Part shown: positions 53,979 to 64,000 of the stretch, in pieces
Numbering within the stretch: the first letter of the stretch is position 1
How the letters are laid out: every line of letters begins with the position of its first letter
NCBI GenBank assembly: GCA_002049455.2
Contig: KV918792.1
Coordinates: 1-64,000, forward strand
Reading direction: 5' to 3'
DNA length: 64,000 nt
Origin: Porphyra umbilicalis
Taxonomy: Eukaryota > Rhodophyta > Bangiophyceae > Bangiales > Bangiaceae
Position numbers and translations under genes: made by a program
Notes under the pieces: generated by a model
Seen by the model: the letters and a program-made list of their open reading frames with translations, nothing else
Databases searched by the model: none
Told to the model about the DNA's origin: nothing

Positions 53979-56900
53979 TCATGGTGGCAAGAAGAACAAT
54001 GTGTTTGTAAAGCCACTCGCACGCGACAATGTCACTCTTAAGTCACTGGGGGTCATGACAGACGATGCAGACGACGCAGACACGGAACGAGATACATAGG
54101 AGTCACTGTATGAGTGTACTGTCGGTACCTCGCCGCCACCCTCACGACAACTTGGGAGCGTGGAGCAGCCTCGAACAGAAGAGCCGCTACTCGACGGCTC
54201 GCTTGCCTCGGCGGACGAGGAGGTCTCCCCCAACGACTGCACACTGGCGCCCGACGGGGATGGCGCCACCACGTCCATCTTGTCGATATCCTCGGCCAGC
54301 AGCAAGGCGGCGCCCGCACAGCAGGCGCACGAGATCTGCTCAAAGTACGCCCCAGACACGTCCGCATCATCGGGCAAGCGCTTGGCACCCATTTGGCCCG
54401 CATTTGAGCCTCGTGATTGAAGATAGCCGTCTTGTACGCCAGCAGCGCCGTGTAGTTTTGCACCCCCATGCCCCGCAGAGAGTTCTGGATGTTTCGGATG
54501 GGCGCGTTTTGCTGCTCCGGAGCGCCCGTGTCGACGCCGTCCATCGCCGTGTAGGAGCGGGGGTCAAAGAGATCAGAGCACAAGTGGTTGAAAATGTGGA
54601 AGCGGTCGGACAGCACGGTGCAGTCCGCCAGCAGCCATGCGACCTTGCCCAGCGCGGCACGAAAGGCACCACAGCCAAAGTCATAGACCAAAAAGTGTGG
54701 CATCTTTCCGAAGCGCGTGACGAGCATGTTCAGCAGCACCTGCGGGGCCGCCTTCCTGTCCAGCACGGAGAAGGCTAGGATCAGCGGGTTGGTGCACGTG
54801 CAGCAGAACGTCATGGCGCCGGGAGAGAACTTGTGTGCTTGGGCGTAGTGCTTTGAGCAGATACCCATCCGGACTACCTCTTCCCACAAGAAGGGCTTCG
54901 GCCGACACTGTGGCAAGGCAGGCGCGCAAATGCCCGTTTGTCTGGGACACGAGGAAGCCGCCGGGCACCGCCGCCGAAACTTGTCCGCCAATTGCGCTTG
55001 GTCCCCGTCGCCCGAGACCCACGCTTGCTCGTACCTCAGCGTCTCCTCCGGCCCCCCTCGCCACGCACGAGTAAACGCAGCCACGCAATCGGCCACTCCG
55101 TCGATACAGGCCGCCGCGCACCAAGACAGCCCGACGAGCTGATTTCAAAGCCCACGGGCAGCGCTGAGGCCAATACGCAAAAAGCGAAGGTCCCGCAAGA
55201 GCTACACTGCGGAAGCGCATGTGGGTGCGGCAGTAGGTGCGGCGGTGGGCGCCGCCGTGGGCGCCACCGTGGGCGCCGCCGTGAGCGCCGCTGTGACCTC
55301 CGCCGTGGGCGCCGCCGTGACCGCCGCTGTGACCGCCGGCGTGACCGCCGGCGTGACCGCCGGCGTGACCGCCGCCGTCGGCGCCGGCGTGACCGCCGCC
55401 GCGACCGCCGCCGTGAACGCCGTCGTGACCGCCGCCGTGGGCGCCGCCATAGTCGCTGCCCTGGGCGCCGTCGTGACCGCCGCCGTGACCGCCGCCGTGA
55501 CCGCCGCCGTGACCGCCGCCGTGACCGCCGCCGTGACCGCCGCCGTGGGCGCCGCCGTGACAGCCGCCGTGACTGCCGCCGCTACCGCCGCCGTGGGCGC
55601 CGCCGTGACCGCTGCCGTGGGCGCCGCCGTGACCGCCGCCGTGACGGCCGCCGTGACCGCCGCCGTGGGCGCCGCCGTGACCGCCGCCGTGGGCGCCGCC
55701 GTGTCCGCCACCGCGACCGTCGCCGTGAACGCCGTCGTGACCGCCGACGTGGGCGCCGTCATGGGCGCTGCTCTGGGCGCCGCCGTCGGCTGGGCCATTG
55801 GTGCCATCGTGGGTGCGCCCATGGGCGCCGCCGTGGGTACCACCGTGGTCACGTCCCTGGGCGCGGTCGCGCGCTGTATCAGCAATCCGACGGCGTGGTC
55901 GGGCTTGCGCATTCGCATGGCCTTGGATAGATTGCGGAGCGCCGTATCGTGCGACGATCGGATCGGCAGCACGACGCTATCAATGGTGATGGCGACTGAG
56001 AACGACAACAGCTCCCTGCGAGTGTCCTTTTCCAAAGCTAGAACGCACGGATGGAGGTGGGGGGACTCCTTGGCCTTGGCCGCATTCCCGGATGAGAATG
56101 GTTTGCGGCCACACGGAGCACGCTTGGTGTGGGCGGTCGGGACACCGGTTTCGTGGCGAAGCGCGGACGCGAGAAGTTCAACAAGATCCATTGCTGCGCG
56201 CTTGCGAGGTGTGTGGCCGGCCACCACGCTCTTGCCGCCAGGACGCTCCCGCGACGACCCGACGCTTCCCGCACCCGCCAACCGCGGCGTTTTGGGGCTA
56301 CTGACACAGAAGGAGCGGCCGTTCGCGTCGGCGTCGAGGTCGAGTTGGCCGTCGTCTTTGCCTTCGCCAACATGAGCTGCGACAGGTGCTCAGCGGCGGC
56401 GGCGCCGCTGCTGCTCTCGACCTCGCTGCGGGTCTTGTACTTTTGGAGCGACGACTTAAGCTGCTGCAGGGTAGCGGCAGTAGCCTTATCCACGTCCCAA
56501 ACCTGCCTCAAAAGGTCGCTGATCGCCTTCTCGTTCGCCGTCGGGGCACGCACGCGGTCGGCAGGCAGCGCACCGGGCAGCAGCAAGCCGACTCCAATTT
56601 CGACGGCGCGCAAAGTCTTGGCCGAGATGTTGAGCGCCGCGCCCTTGGGGTTGATAAGGTCTCGGATCACCCGCCGCACGCTGTCACCCCGCACCATGTA
56701 CGCCGCCTTTACGGCGGCGATGTTCTCTGGCCCCCGTTCAGCGACGTTCTCGAACCGCTCGTTCTCGGCCGCCCGGCTGCCGTACCCCACCCAGATGGAG
56801 TCGGCGGCCACACACTTGTGCCTGCCGTCCTCGCCCACGCAGCGATTACACGAGAATAGCGCCGGCTGCAAGTCGGTAGTCATGAGATTGAGGCCTGCCA

Positions 56901-58342
56901 TGGCCACTTCTCGCAGCGACCGGCCGCTGAGGGGCTTATTACAGCGCGCGATGGTGCCCGCAGCTTCCTCCCGCCGGGATGCTCGCAGCCACATCGTCGC
57001 GGATGTCGTCAAGGCCAGCCCCAAAGTCGCATTGTTCGCCATGGACCGCACCCAGACGGCCGTCGCTGCGCTGATCCAAGACAGTAGCACAATGTGGTGC
57101 TCGAGACCGTCCTGCGCAACAAGATTCTTACAAGAAGAGCATTTGGCGAGGTGCACCGTCATGGAGCAAATCCCCTGGTGCAGGCGATCGCCCCGGTGCG
57201 CAAGTAGTCGCCGCTCATTTCGTGATTCTTGTTGCGCCGCATGCACCCATTGTAGTGCTTGGACGCAGCCACCTCGTACGGCTTTCCCTCGGTGGCCAGC
57301 TGGCACACCTCGGCGTTTCCACGCACAGCCGCATGACAATCGTACAGAGGTTGGGGCAGCGACGATACCGACGTCACCTTCAGAGACATGGTGTCCAGCG
57401 ACCGCGTCACTTTCGCATCCATTGATGGTGCTCCACTCGCGCGGGCTTTAAGGATGTGGGAGCACTCCCGCGTCCGGCCGCCAGCACAAAACCCACACGA
57501 AGCGCGCTTGGCCGTAAAGTACAGCGGCACCGGGAGAGGAGAGCCGAGATGAGAACACAGCGTAACGTACAGGCCGCCCACCACTCTGAAGGCCAGCGAC
57601 GAGGACGCGTTCATGTCGGCATTCTTGGAGAGAAGATGCGCCTTGACGACCGGAACTGGCTGCTGCAAGATTCCTCACAGCTCCTCGAGCACGCCGTGAA
57701 AATGGTGGCGTGTCTGCACGTCGTACGGCTCTCAAACATGCAGTCGTCCCGGTACACATCGCTGACAACGCACGTACAGCGCACGTGTCCATCGTCGCCG
57801 AGCCACACGCACGCGCTCGCACAGTCGCCAAACTCATCCCGCTTCCACGCGCCCCGCCTCCCCACCACCCCAAAAACACCCGGAATGCGCCACACCTCTT
57901 CGTGCCCAGGAATCGACGCCCACTCGTGCGTTAGCGCGAGGCTGCGTCTCACCACCTCGACATCAATCCCACAGTCGCGCGCCATATTTTCCGCTGGTGC
58001 TTGCTCCAAGAATGACCCCAACGCCCGGCGTAGGCCGCGCCAGAAGTTGGCCTCCGTTTTGCGAGAAGACCCCTTCTTGCGGCCACCTCGACCATGTCCT
58101 GGTCCTCGACGCTGCTGCTGCAGCACGACCGCCCGCTGCACCATGTCCGACGCCTGCCCCAAAGCTGGAGCCCCAGCGCCCGCATGTGACGGGCCCGCAG
58201 AGCGCTCAGGAAGGGAGCCCACGCCTGCGGCATCATCCGAAGCGTCACCTTGAGATGGACCATAGTCCATTGCATCATCGTTGGCAGGGAGAGCTCCAGC
58301 ACCGGAGACGGCGCCACTTGGAGCACAACGACCACCCAGCAC
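53979..58342 (-). pseudogene. KDZ-like transposase relative, broken in several places
   Basis: Minus-strand pieces, in order, resemble the intact gene at 60213-63974. The N-terminal part has a SWIM-like CxC...CxH cluster (CTCVVSD...TTCRHA, 57708-57787). A second cluster, CGFCAGGRTRECSHI, is at 57450-57505. CNRCVGEDGRHKC with Asp in AADSIWVGYG is near 56790. Then comes a charged linker, a 12-bp array, and a catalytic C-terminal half: LVYDFGCGAF (near 54684), DRFHIFNHLCSDLFDP, and Glu in APEQQNAP (near 54520). The frame changes at about 57640, 57250, 56200, 55100 and 54395, so it is non-functional unless some are introns. It converges with the PIF1-like gene. The family assignment follows the YDF.C...DRFH...E..N pattern. 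Confidence 0.65.
55215..55870 (-). repeat. 12-bp minisatellite inside the broken KDZ-like gene
   Basis: About 50 units of GCCGCCGTGACC with GTGGGCGCCGCC variants. On the gene strand it reads TAAV/TAAP tetrapeptides in frame with the preceding coding part (DHAVGLLIQRATAPRDV); on plus, AAVT/AAVG. With a period of 12 every frame stays open. Confidence 0.92.
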
Positions 58343-60212
58343 CGATTAACAGCTGCCCGACGAGTTGCTGGTCATCGCACCAAACGAAGGGACCGCCGCA
58401 CCGCCGCGCTGGCCCGTCACGCCCGCGTCGTTCGTGACCCATTAAGAAGCGGCACGAGCACTGCAGAGTCATCGCTGGACGCCGACAGCGACCCGTCCAT
58501 TCAGTCAGATCGACAGATGAGGCAGGTGCGATGGACTTCCTTGGCGGTCACGAGCGACAAGGGAGGCGGCTGCGCCGGCAGTGCGGAGCGCCGCTACGGA
58601 CGGCGGGGGTGCCGGCAGCGCCTTGGCCGCCGTACGCCGCCACCGGCGGTGGGGGCGGCTGCAGGGCCCGGGCCGCGGTGCGTGACGGCAAGCGGCAGGG
58701 ACGGCGGTCGGATCGGCGGCGCGGCGCACTGCCGCGGGCGACGGGACCGGCGCCCGGGACAGACGCGCGAGGCGTCGGCGCCGTCGGGGGCGGAATCGGC
58801 CGAATCGGCGCCCCGACAAGCTGCCACAGCCCTGACGCCATCGAGGGAGGAAACGGCCGGACTGGCGGCGCGGAGAACAGCCTCAGGCGACGGGGGCAAC
58901 GGCAGGACATGGGGCGCGGTGCGCCGCGGAGGGCGGCGGGGACGACGGCCGGATCGGTGGCGCGGCCCGCTACCGCAGGTTTCAAGATCGGCGGCCGGGC
59001 CAGCCGCGCGAGGCGCCGGCACCGTCGGCGTCGGCGGATGGATCGGCGGCGCGGTCCACCGCCACGAGCGGCGGGGGGGGCCAGGGCAGGCGGGGCGACG
59101 GCCGTTGCGAGGACCGAAGCGGCGGCGCCGTGCGCCGCAACCGGTGGCGGTGGGGGCGCGGGCGGGCGGTGCGTCGGCCGCGGTGGCGGGTGGGGCGGAG
59201 GCGCTGTGAGCAGCTACCGGCGGCGGGGACAGTGGAGGCGCGTGAGCGGCGGCCGGGCCGGCGGCGCCGTGCGCCTCAACCGGGTACACGGTAAAACACT
59301 CAAAATCCCGCATGCTCTCAGAGCCTGCAAACGCATCACGCAAGGTACTGTACGCCCCCCTCTCAGGTGCTCTAATGAGCATGAGGGATTCTGCGTCCCA
59401 GCCCTGTTCAGGGCCTATCGCGAGAGTGCTTCCGATCGGACCGCTCGCGCGCCGTCGTCCGCAACATTTGCGGGGATTTCGCCCAACGAGCGGTGTTGGA
59501 ATCTGCTTTCGGTGGCGGTGGCCTGGGCGCACTCGTGCAGGCAGGCAGCCAGGGCCACGAGGGGTGGTTTTGTGGGGGGGGCGGCGGATGCGGCGCGCCG
59601 ATCGCGGCCGCGGCTGCACCCGGTTCCGCTGCTGCACGCCCCACGTCGCGTCGCCGTCCCCGCCGCGGCGTCCGGCACCGGCACCGCCGTCTGCAGCTCG
59701 CCGCTGCAGCTCCTCACTTCCCCGCGACGCAGCTGCTCTCGGACGTCGACCCTCACTGCCGCCTTCCTCCTCTTCCGGCGGCTACCCCCGTCCCCTCCTG
59801 CCGAGCACCGGCCGTGCCGTGCCGCCACCGGCACCTGGCGGCCGCCGGCTGCCCCCCTTCCCGGCCGCCGCCCGCCTGCGGGCGGCGGCTGCACGTCCCC
59901 GCGGCCGCCACTCGCCTCCCCTCCCACCGCTCTGCCGCCGCCGGCCGACCTGCGGCGGGCGTTCCACCGGCGGCGGGGGTCCGGCGTCGGCTGGCGCTAC
60001 CGCCGCCGGCGGCCGCACGGCCGCCGGCGTGGGTCGGGCGCCGCACCCTTTTTCCGCCCCGCCGTTATCGGCCTCCCCGCCGCCGGCGTGGGGCGGCCGC
60101 CGCCCTCCCTCGCGGCCTTATTGGCTCTGGCTGCGCCGCGACGGCCGCTCTACTCTTCCGCGGTGCGCCCGTTTGGCCTCCCTTCCGCTGCTGCGAGCTA
60201 GGGCGGTCGGCA
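58343..60212. other. GC-rich spacer between the two KDZ-like genes
   Basis: 58500-59260 holds loose repeats around GATCGGCGGCGCGG (about 120 bp apart). 59280-59480 is less GC-rich. 59560-60200 is GCC/CGG-rich, with long open frames upstream of and in frame with the next gene; the conserved protein begins at ATG 60213. Confidence 0.45.
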
Positions 60213-63200
60213 ATGGAATCCAAGAATGTGTCATACACGACGGTGGAGGACCTGCAGAGGGAGCTGTCGGCGACTGTCGTGGTGAGCGAGGACACTCTCC
60301 TGGCGCGGGGGCAGCGCTCCACGGACGGGGACGTGGTCTTCTTTGACGCGGAAGACCTCATGCAGGCCTCCAAGCCCTCGGTGCCTGCCGCCGCCGTGCC
60401 GCAGCTGTACCTGCCGTTTGTGGACCGGCCCGGTGGCTACCCGCGACGGGGCCCCGGGCGGACGAAGGGGTCGGGATTGGACGTGCGGAACTCCCTGCTA
60501 CAGGTGCTCATCGTGTTGCTGTCCACGAGTGCTTACCTCAACCTGACGGAGCTCTTCGACGCGACCGAGCTCCGCAACGTCAACGTGCAGGCGCTATGTG
60601 AGATGCGCCAGAAGCTGAGAAGGTTCACGGACAAGGCGCTGAGCACGCGCGCCTGGGACTTGTCGCGCAGCGGCGCCGTCGGTGTGGTGGTCAAGTACAG
60701 GACCGGTGGGTCGCGGGACGATCAAGGTCGCCATCTTGCCGTGGCCGTGGAGGCCTCTTTCACGGGGGAGAGCGTCGTCTGTACGTGCAGCGAGGCCGAG
60801 TCGTGCCTTGGAGTTGGTGGCTGTTCGATGCAGGAGCCCATGGAGGCCGCCCTCGACAAGGTGCGGTCGACGCTTGGTGTGACCATGGCCGACCTTTTTA
60901 CCATTTTGAGGGCCTCTTTGCGGAAGCGTTCGCGGGTGGTTGGGCGCGCGGTGTTGTACGGGCCATCGACGTGCGTCGTGCGGATGCCGGGGGGGAGCTG
61001 GCCGTACGCGGTGGTTCGCAAGACCAGGACGGCCAACTGGATCTGCTTCTCGTGTCGCGCGGCGGACGGCAGCTGTCATCACGCTGCTGCCGCCACTGCA
61101 GCTGCAAAAGAAGCAGCAGCGGATGCTTCCGACACCGATGCAGAATCGGATGACGACGATGGCAGCCGTTTGCATGCTGCGGCTGGTCGCGGCAATGCAG
61201 CTGGTCACGGCGCTGCGGCTGGTAGCGGCGCTGCGGCTGGTCCCCAAGGAGACGGATCCGGGGGTGGTGCCGGCGCGAGTGGCGCGGCGGCGAGCGGCTC
61301 GGATCGCGGCATGCAGACGCCCCAGTCGATGCTCCCTCGGCATTTAGTGCCGCCGCGCTCTGCTCAAGTAGAGCGAGCACTCATCCTGCTGGCGCTGGAA
61401 AACCCCGACGTCGTCGTCCTTGTCTTCCTGGCTGCGGAAGTTTTCCCGTACTGCAACGTCGGCCGCGAATCCGAGCCCAAGCCGCGGGAGGTGTTCGTCG
61501 AGTGCGGGGAGGGTGTGACCTCGGGCGTGGTGTACACGTGGAGGTGCCCCGTGTGCAACTACCGCGTGATCCCCGACGGCCGGGACCAAGGCGTTGTCTT
61601 CTCGTCCTCCTCCACGGCCTTCTCCGAGGTCTTCTTGTTTGAGACGGCCGTGAGCCTCTCGCGCAACGGGAGCTCCTTGCGGCACTCGGTATACCTGCGG
61701 GAGGCCTACTGGGAGATGAGCTCCGCCCACGTCTACCCCGACGCCGACGAGAAGTTGAGCTCCGTCACGACTATTCGCAAGGCGATTGTGCTCTACCTCA
61801 CGCTGGTGATCGCGGGGCTGCCAGCAGCCGTCTCGCGCTGCACCAAGTGCGTGCGCCTCGACGGCAGCTACACCATCATTTGCATTGATGGGCTCCAGCT
61901 GGGCTACCGGCTCAAGTTCATGGTCCCGTTCTTGCGGCCGTCCACCCCGGTGTCGGCCATCGCGCGGGCGTCGGTGTACGCGCGGGTGGTCAAGGACGAG
62001 GCGCTGTCTAAGGCGCTCGGCGGTGTCTTCTATTCCGCCACGACCGAGAAGAAAAACACCATCACCACCCTCACCGCGATGCGCGGCAACGTCATGGCCT
62101 TCATTGTGCTGGCGGGCTACGTCGTGATCGACGGCGCCGAGCGGACCTTTGCCGGCAGCACGTTGACTCAGAAGAAGAGCAAGAACGAGCGCGGGTGGGA
62201 TCCTGTGGAGGACGGTGGCGTGCGGCTGGAGCTGATTGAGTTTCTCCGCGCGTTTTTCGTGTGCGGCCGGGCGGGCCGCGCCTTGGCGATGGACATCTTG
62301 GGCGCGCCGCTGGATCTCATCCGTCGAGTACCTCGACCATTGATTGAGGCCGTCAAGGCCGCCGCGGCCGACTTTTCGGACGACGCCAACGATGTCAGCG
62401 GCGGCTCGCCACTAGACGATGCGGGCGACGAGGACGAGGACGCTGCCGAATTGGACCAGTCGGGTCATCTAGACGGGCAAGATGAGGCGCCGGGCGACAG
62501 CTCCGTGGCTGCGAGCATGGGCGGCGCCCCAGCCAACGACGGCTGGGCGAGTGACGGGGAGCTTTCCGACAACGGGGCCGTCACCACCTACGAGCAGGCG
62601 ATGGGTGACGACGACTTTGGCGTCGGCCCTGCCTACGAGCCGCCGGAGAGGGAGTGGGACGACGCAGCGCCGCTGCGGTTTTTCGCTGAGCAGTTTTCCG
62701 AGCCGGCGTTGGCCGACACCGGGGGCGACGCCGCCGCGGAGCGGATCCGCAAGCTCGTGCTGCCTTTGCGCGTTGGCTCGCCGTGCACCGCCGCGTCGGC
62801 TCTCAAGGTGCTCGACTTTGTCCGCGCCGTCGTGGTGGACCCCTTCACCGTGTGGGCACCCGGTGACGACTGGTCCGCCGTCAATGCCGTCTTTGACTGT
62901 GTGCTCTCGGAGGACTTCACGGTCGCAACTCTGTCCGACGTCGTGGCGCGGGCGGATGTGAGTGAGCTACGGATCCTGCGGGGTGCGGTTGCGTGTTTGG
63001 CGCCCACGCTGTGCCGCAGCGAGGAGCTGCGTCGTGTCTTTGGGGAGCTGTTGCTCTGCCTGGTCGAGACGCGCGGGGACTACATGGAATATGTGGAGGA
63101 CGCGCCGCCCGCCGACTCCGACACTGACTCCATGCAGTCGCGCAGCGGCGGCTCTGGCCACGACGACGGCAGCGACGAGGAGCTCGTCACCAAGGAGGCG

Positions 63201-63974
63201 ATGGTGCTGGCCCACCCCGACCAACCCTTCACCGCGCAGCAGTACACCAACACGTGGCTGCTGCCCGAGGCGACCGCCGAGGCGTACGCGACGGCGCACG
63301 GGCTGCCGGTCGGGGCGGCAGAGGACTTTTTAAGGACGGGTGTTTGGGCGCCGGGGCTGCCGCCGCTCCGCAGCATCCCTGGATTTGTTGGCGCGTCGAC
63401 CGCCCAGACGGACTTCCCCAACTGCCAGCACGAGATGGGCAAGCAGAAGGCGCACACGGGGGGAACGCTGGGGGCCTTCTGCTCGTGCAAGCACCCCAAG
63501 TGCCTGGGCGTGGTTGTGCTCGACAAGTCGGAGAGCCAGAGGATGCCCATTGAGTTCGTGGTGCAGCGGTTTTCGACGCTCCCCGACGTCATCATCTACG
63601 ACTTTGCTTGCGCTACCCTCAAGACGGCTCTCGTGCGCCTCCCCCACGTCGCCAAGAAGGTGTCCTTGCGCGTCGACCGGTTTCATTGGCGGAAGAACCA
63701 CACCCTTTGCAGCAAGGCCATGTCACCCGACTCGTTCGTGTCAATGGATGGGACAAACACGTCCTCCGCCGAGGAGCGCAACGCGCTGTCGCGGCGGCAA
63801 CAGCACCACGTACGTCAGATGAAGCAGGACGCGTTAATCATCTTTACTGTCTACCAGCAGGCCGTCTCCAACGTCGTGGCTATGTACCGCGACAACATCA
63901 CCAATGAGACCACCATCAAGTGGCCTGAGTGGTACCGCCGTACGCACGTGGACATTGACAACGAAGATAAATAA
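60213..63974 (+). CDS. KDZ-like (Kyakuja/Dileera/Zisupton-type) transposase, intact
   Basis: A 1253-residue ORF. I start at ATG 60213 because the frame upstream is only GCC-rich low complexity. Features: a Cys cluster CTCSEAESC (about residue 190), a SWIM-like CFSCRAADGSCHH (about 275-290), an acidic then Gly/Ala-rich linker (290-375), WRCPVCNY (about 443), CTKCVRLDG followed by IICIDGLQLGY (first catalytic Asp, about 559), a long acidic insert, then FCSCKHPKC, IIYDFACATLKTAL (second Asp, about 1129), RVDRFHWRKNHTLCSK and TSSAEERNALSRR (Glu, about 1187). This D...YDFAC...DRFH...E..N layout is known from KDZ-type transposases of fungi, animals and algae. An AATAAA overlaps the stop. Its broken relative lies just upstream in opposite orientation. 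A domesticated host protein is possible. Confidence 0.75.
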   Translation: MESKNVSYTTVEDLQRELSATVVVSEDTLLARGQRSTDGDVVFFDAEDLMQASKPSVPAAAVPQLYLPFVDRPGGYPRRGPGRTKGSGLDVRNSLLQVLIVLLSTSAYLNLTELFDATELRNVNVQALCEMRQKLRRFTDKALSTRAWDLSRSGAVGVVVKYRTGGSRDDQGRHLAVAVEASFTGESVVCTCSEAESCLGVGGCSMQEPMEAALDKVRSTLGVTMADLFTILRASLRKRSRVVGRAVLYGPSTCVVRMPGGSWPYAVVRKTRTANWICFSCRAADGSCHHAAAATAAAKEAAADASDTDAESDDDDGSRLHAAAGRGNAAGHGAAAGSGAAAGPQGDGSGGGAGASGAAASGSDRGMQTPQSMLPRHLVPPRSAQVERALILLALENPDVVVLVFLAAEVFPYCNVGRESEPKPREVFVECGEGVTSGVVYTWRCPVCNYRVIPDGRDQGVVFSSSSTAFSEVFLFETAVSLSRNGSSLRHSVYLREAYWEMSSAHVYPDADEKLSSVTTIRKAIVLYLTLVIAGLPAAVSRCTKCVRLDGSYTIICIDGLQLGYRLKFMVPFLRPSTPVSAIARASVYARVVKDEALSKALGGVFYSATTEKKNTITTLTAMRGNVMAFIVLAGYVVIDGAERTFAGSTLTQKKSKNERGWDPVEDGGVRLELIEFLRAFFVCGRAGRALAMDILGAPLDLIRRVPRPLIEAVKAAAADFSDDANDVSGGSPLDDAGDEDEDAAELDQSGHLDGQDEAPGDSSVAASMGGAPANDGWASDGELSDNGAVTTYEQAMGDDDFGVGPAYEPPEREWDDAAPLRFFAEQFSEPALADTGGDAAAERIRKLVLPLRVGSPCTAASALKVLDFVRAVVVDPFTVWAPGDDWSAVNAVFDCVLSEDFTVATLSDVVARADVSELRILRGAVACLAPTLCRSEELRRVFGELLLCLVETRGDYMEYVEDAPPADSDTDSMQSRSGGSGHDDGSDEELVTKEAMVLAHPDQPFTAQQYTNTWLLPEATAEAYATAHGLPVGAAEDFLRTGVWAPGLPPLRSIPGFVGASTAQTDFPNCQHEMGKQKAHTGGTLGAFCSCKHPKCLGVVVLDKSESQRMPIEFVVQRFSTLPDVIIYDFACATLKTALVRLPHVAKKVSLRVDRFHWRKNHTLCSKAMSPDSFVSMDGTNTSSAEERNALSRRQQHHVRQMKQDALIIFTVYQQAVSNVVAMYRDNITNETTIKWPEWYRRTHVDIDNEDK

Positions 63975-63975
63975 A
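63970..63975 (+). terminator. AATAAA overlapping the stop codon
   Basis: The stop TAA (63972-63974) is part of an AATAAA hexamer, so the 3' UTR would be very short. The rest of the window (63976-64000) shows nothing else. Confidence 0.45.
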
Positions 63976-64000
63976 ATGGGTGCCTGTACCCTTCGTTATT

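Noticed and set aside
55221-56375. Plus-strand 384-codon Ala/Val/Gly protein, glycine-zipper-like
   Set aside because: It comes from a 12-bp repeat that is open in every frame; the minus strand continues real transposase-like coding on one side.

Overview
The window is eukaryotic nuclear DNA: very GC-rich, low in recognisable host genes and dense in transposons. Evidence for a eukaryote is a histone H3 gene, a GT-AG intron that restores a helicase motif, Ty3/gypsy and Ty1/copia LTR elements, plant-type PIF/Harbinger elements with Myb-like partner proteins, and KDZ-like transposases. This mix, the strong GC codon bias and the Ala/Gly/Pro-rich tandem repeats would suit a GC-rich alga, perhaps a bangiophyte red alga, but I cannot prove the lineage from sequence.

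Layout. Positions 1-13009 are copy A of a Harbinger-derived repeat carrying one Myb-like gene on the minus strand. It is split by a gypsy element with a chromodomain-like tail (274-8867). Copy B (28847-33270) lacks the gypsy element and so acts as an empty-site control. 13011-20368 holds an unrecognised coding-looking stretch, a 19-bp minisatellite and no named gene. 21637-23325 is a Harbinger transposase (element E) with two in-frame TGA codons. 23236-28258 is GC-rich low-complexity sequence and spacers. 28259-28666 is an intact, intronless histone H3 variant in which both ARKS-motif lysines (K9, K27) are arginine. Upstream of the copy B Myb gene lie 69-, 48- and 30-bp arrays (to 35100). A roughly 710-bp foldback-type element is at 35951-36660.

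Element C (about 38.3-50.0 kb) is the most complete Harbinger: a repeat-rich leader split by a copia element (39133-44091), a Myb-like gene on plus (45743-47230) and a transposase on minus (47645-49974), convergent. Both genes are broken. The ends of the Harbinger genes share an unusual T-tract / GC hairpin / T-tract motif.

The right end has a PIF1-like helicase with one intron and damaged ATPase motifs (52270-53857), convergent with a broken KDZ-like transposase (53979-58342). An intact 1253-residue relative of that transposase follows (60213-63974).

How it works together: most coding capacity belongs to two-gene Harbinger elements, where the Myb-like protein is presumed to help the transposase bind DNA, and to KDZ-like elements. 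Several tandem arrays in or beside these genes have periods divisible by three, so they can expand without breaking a reading frame. Identities and breakpoints were judged by eye.
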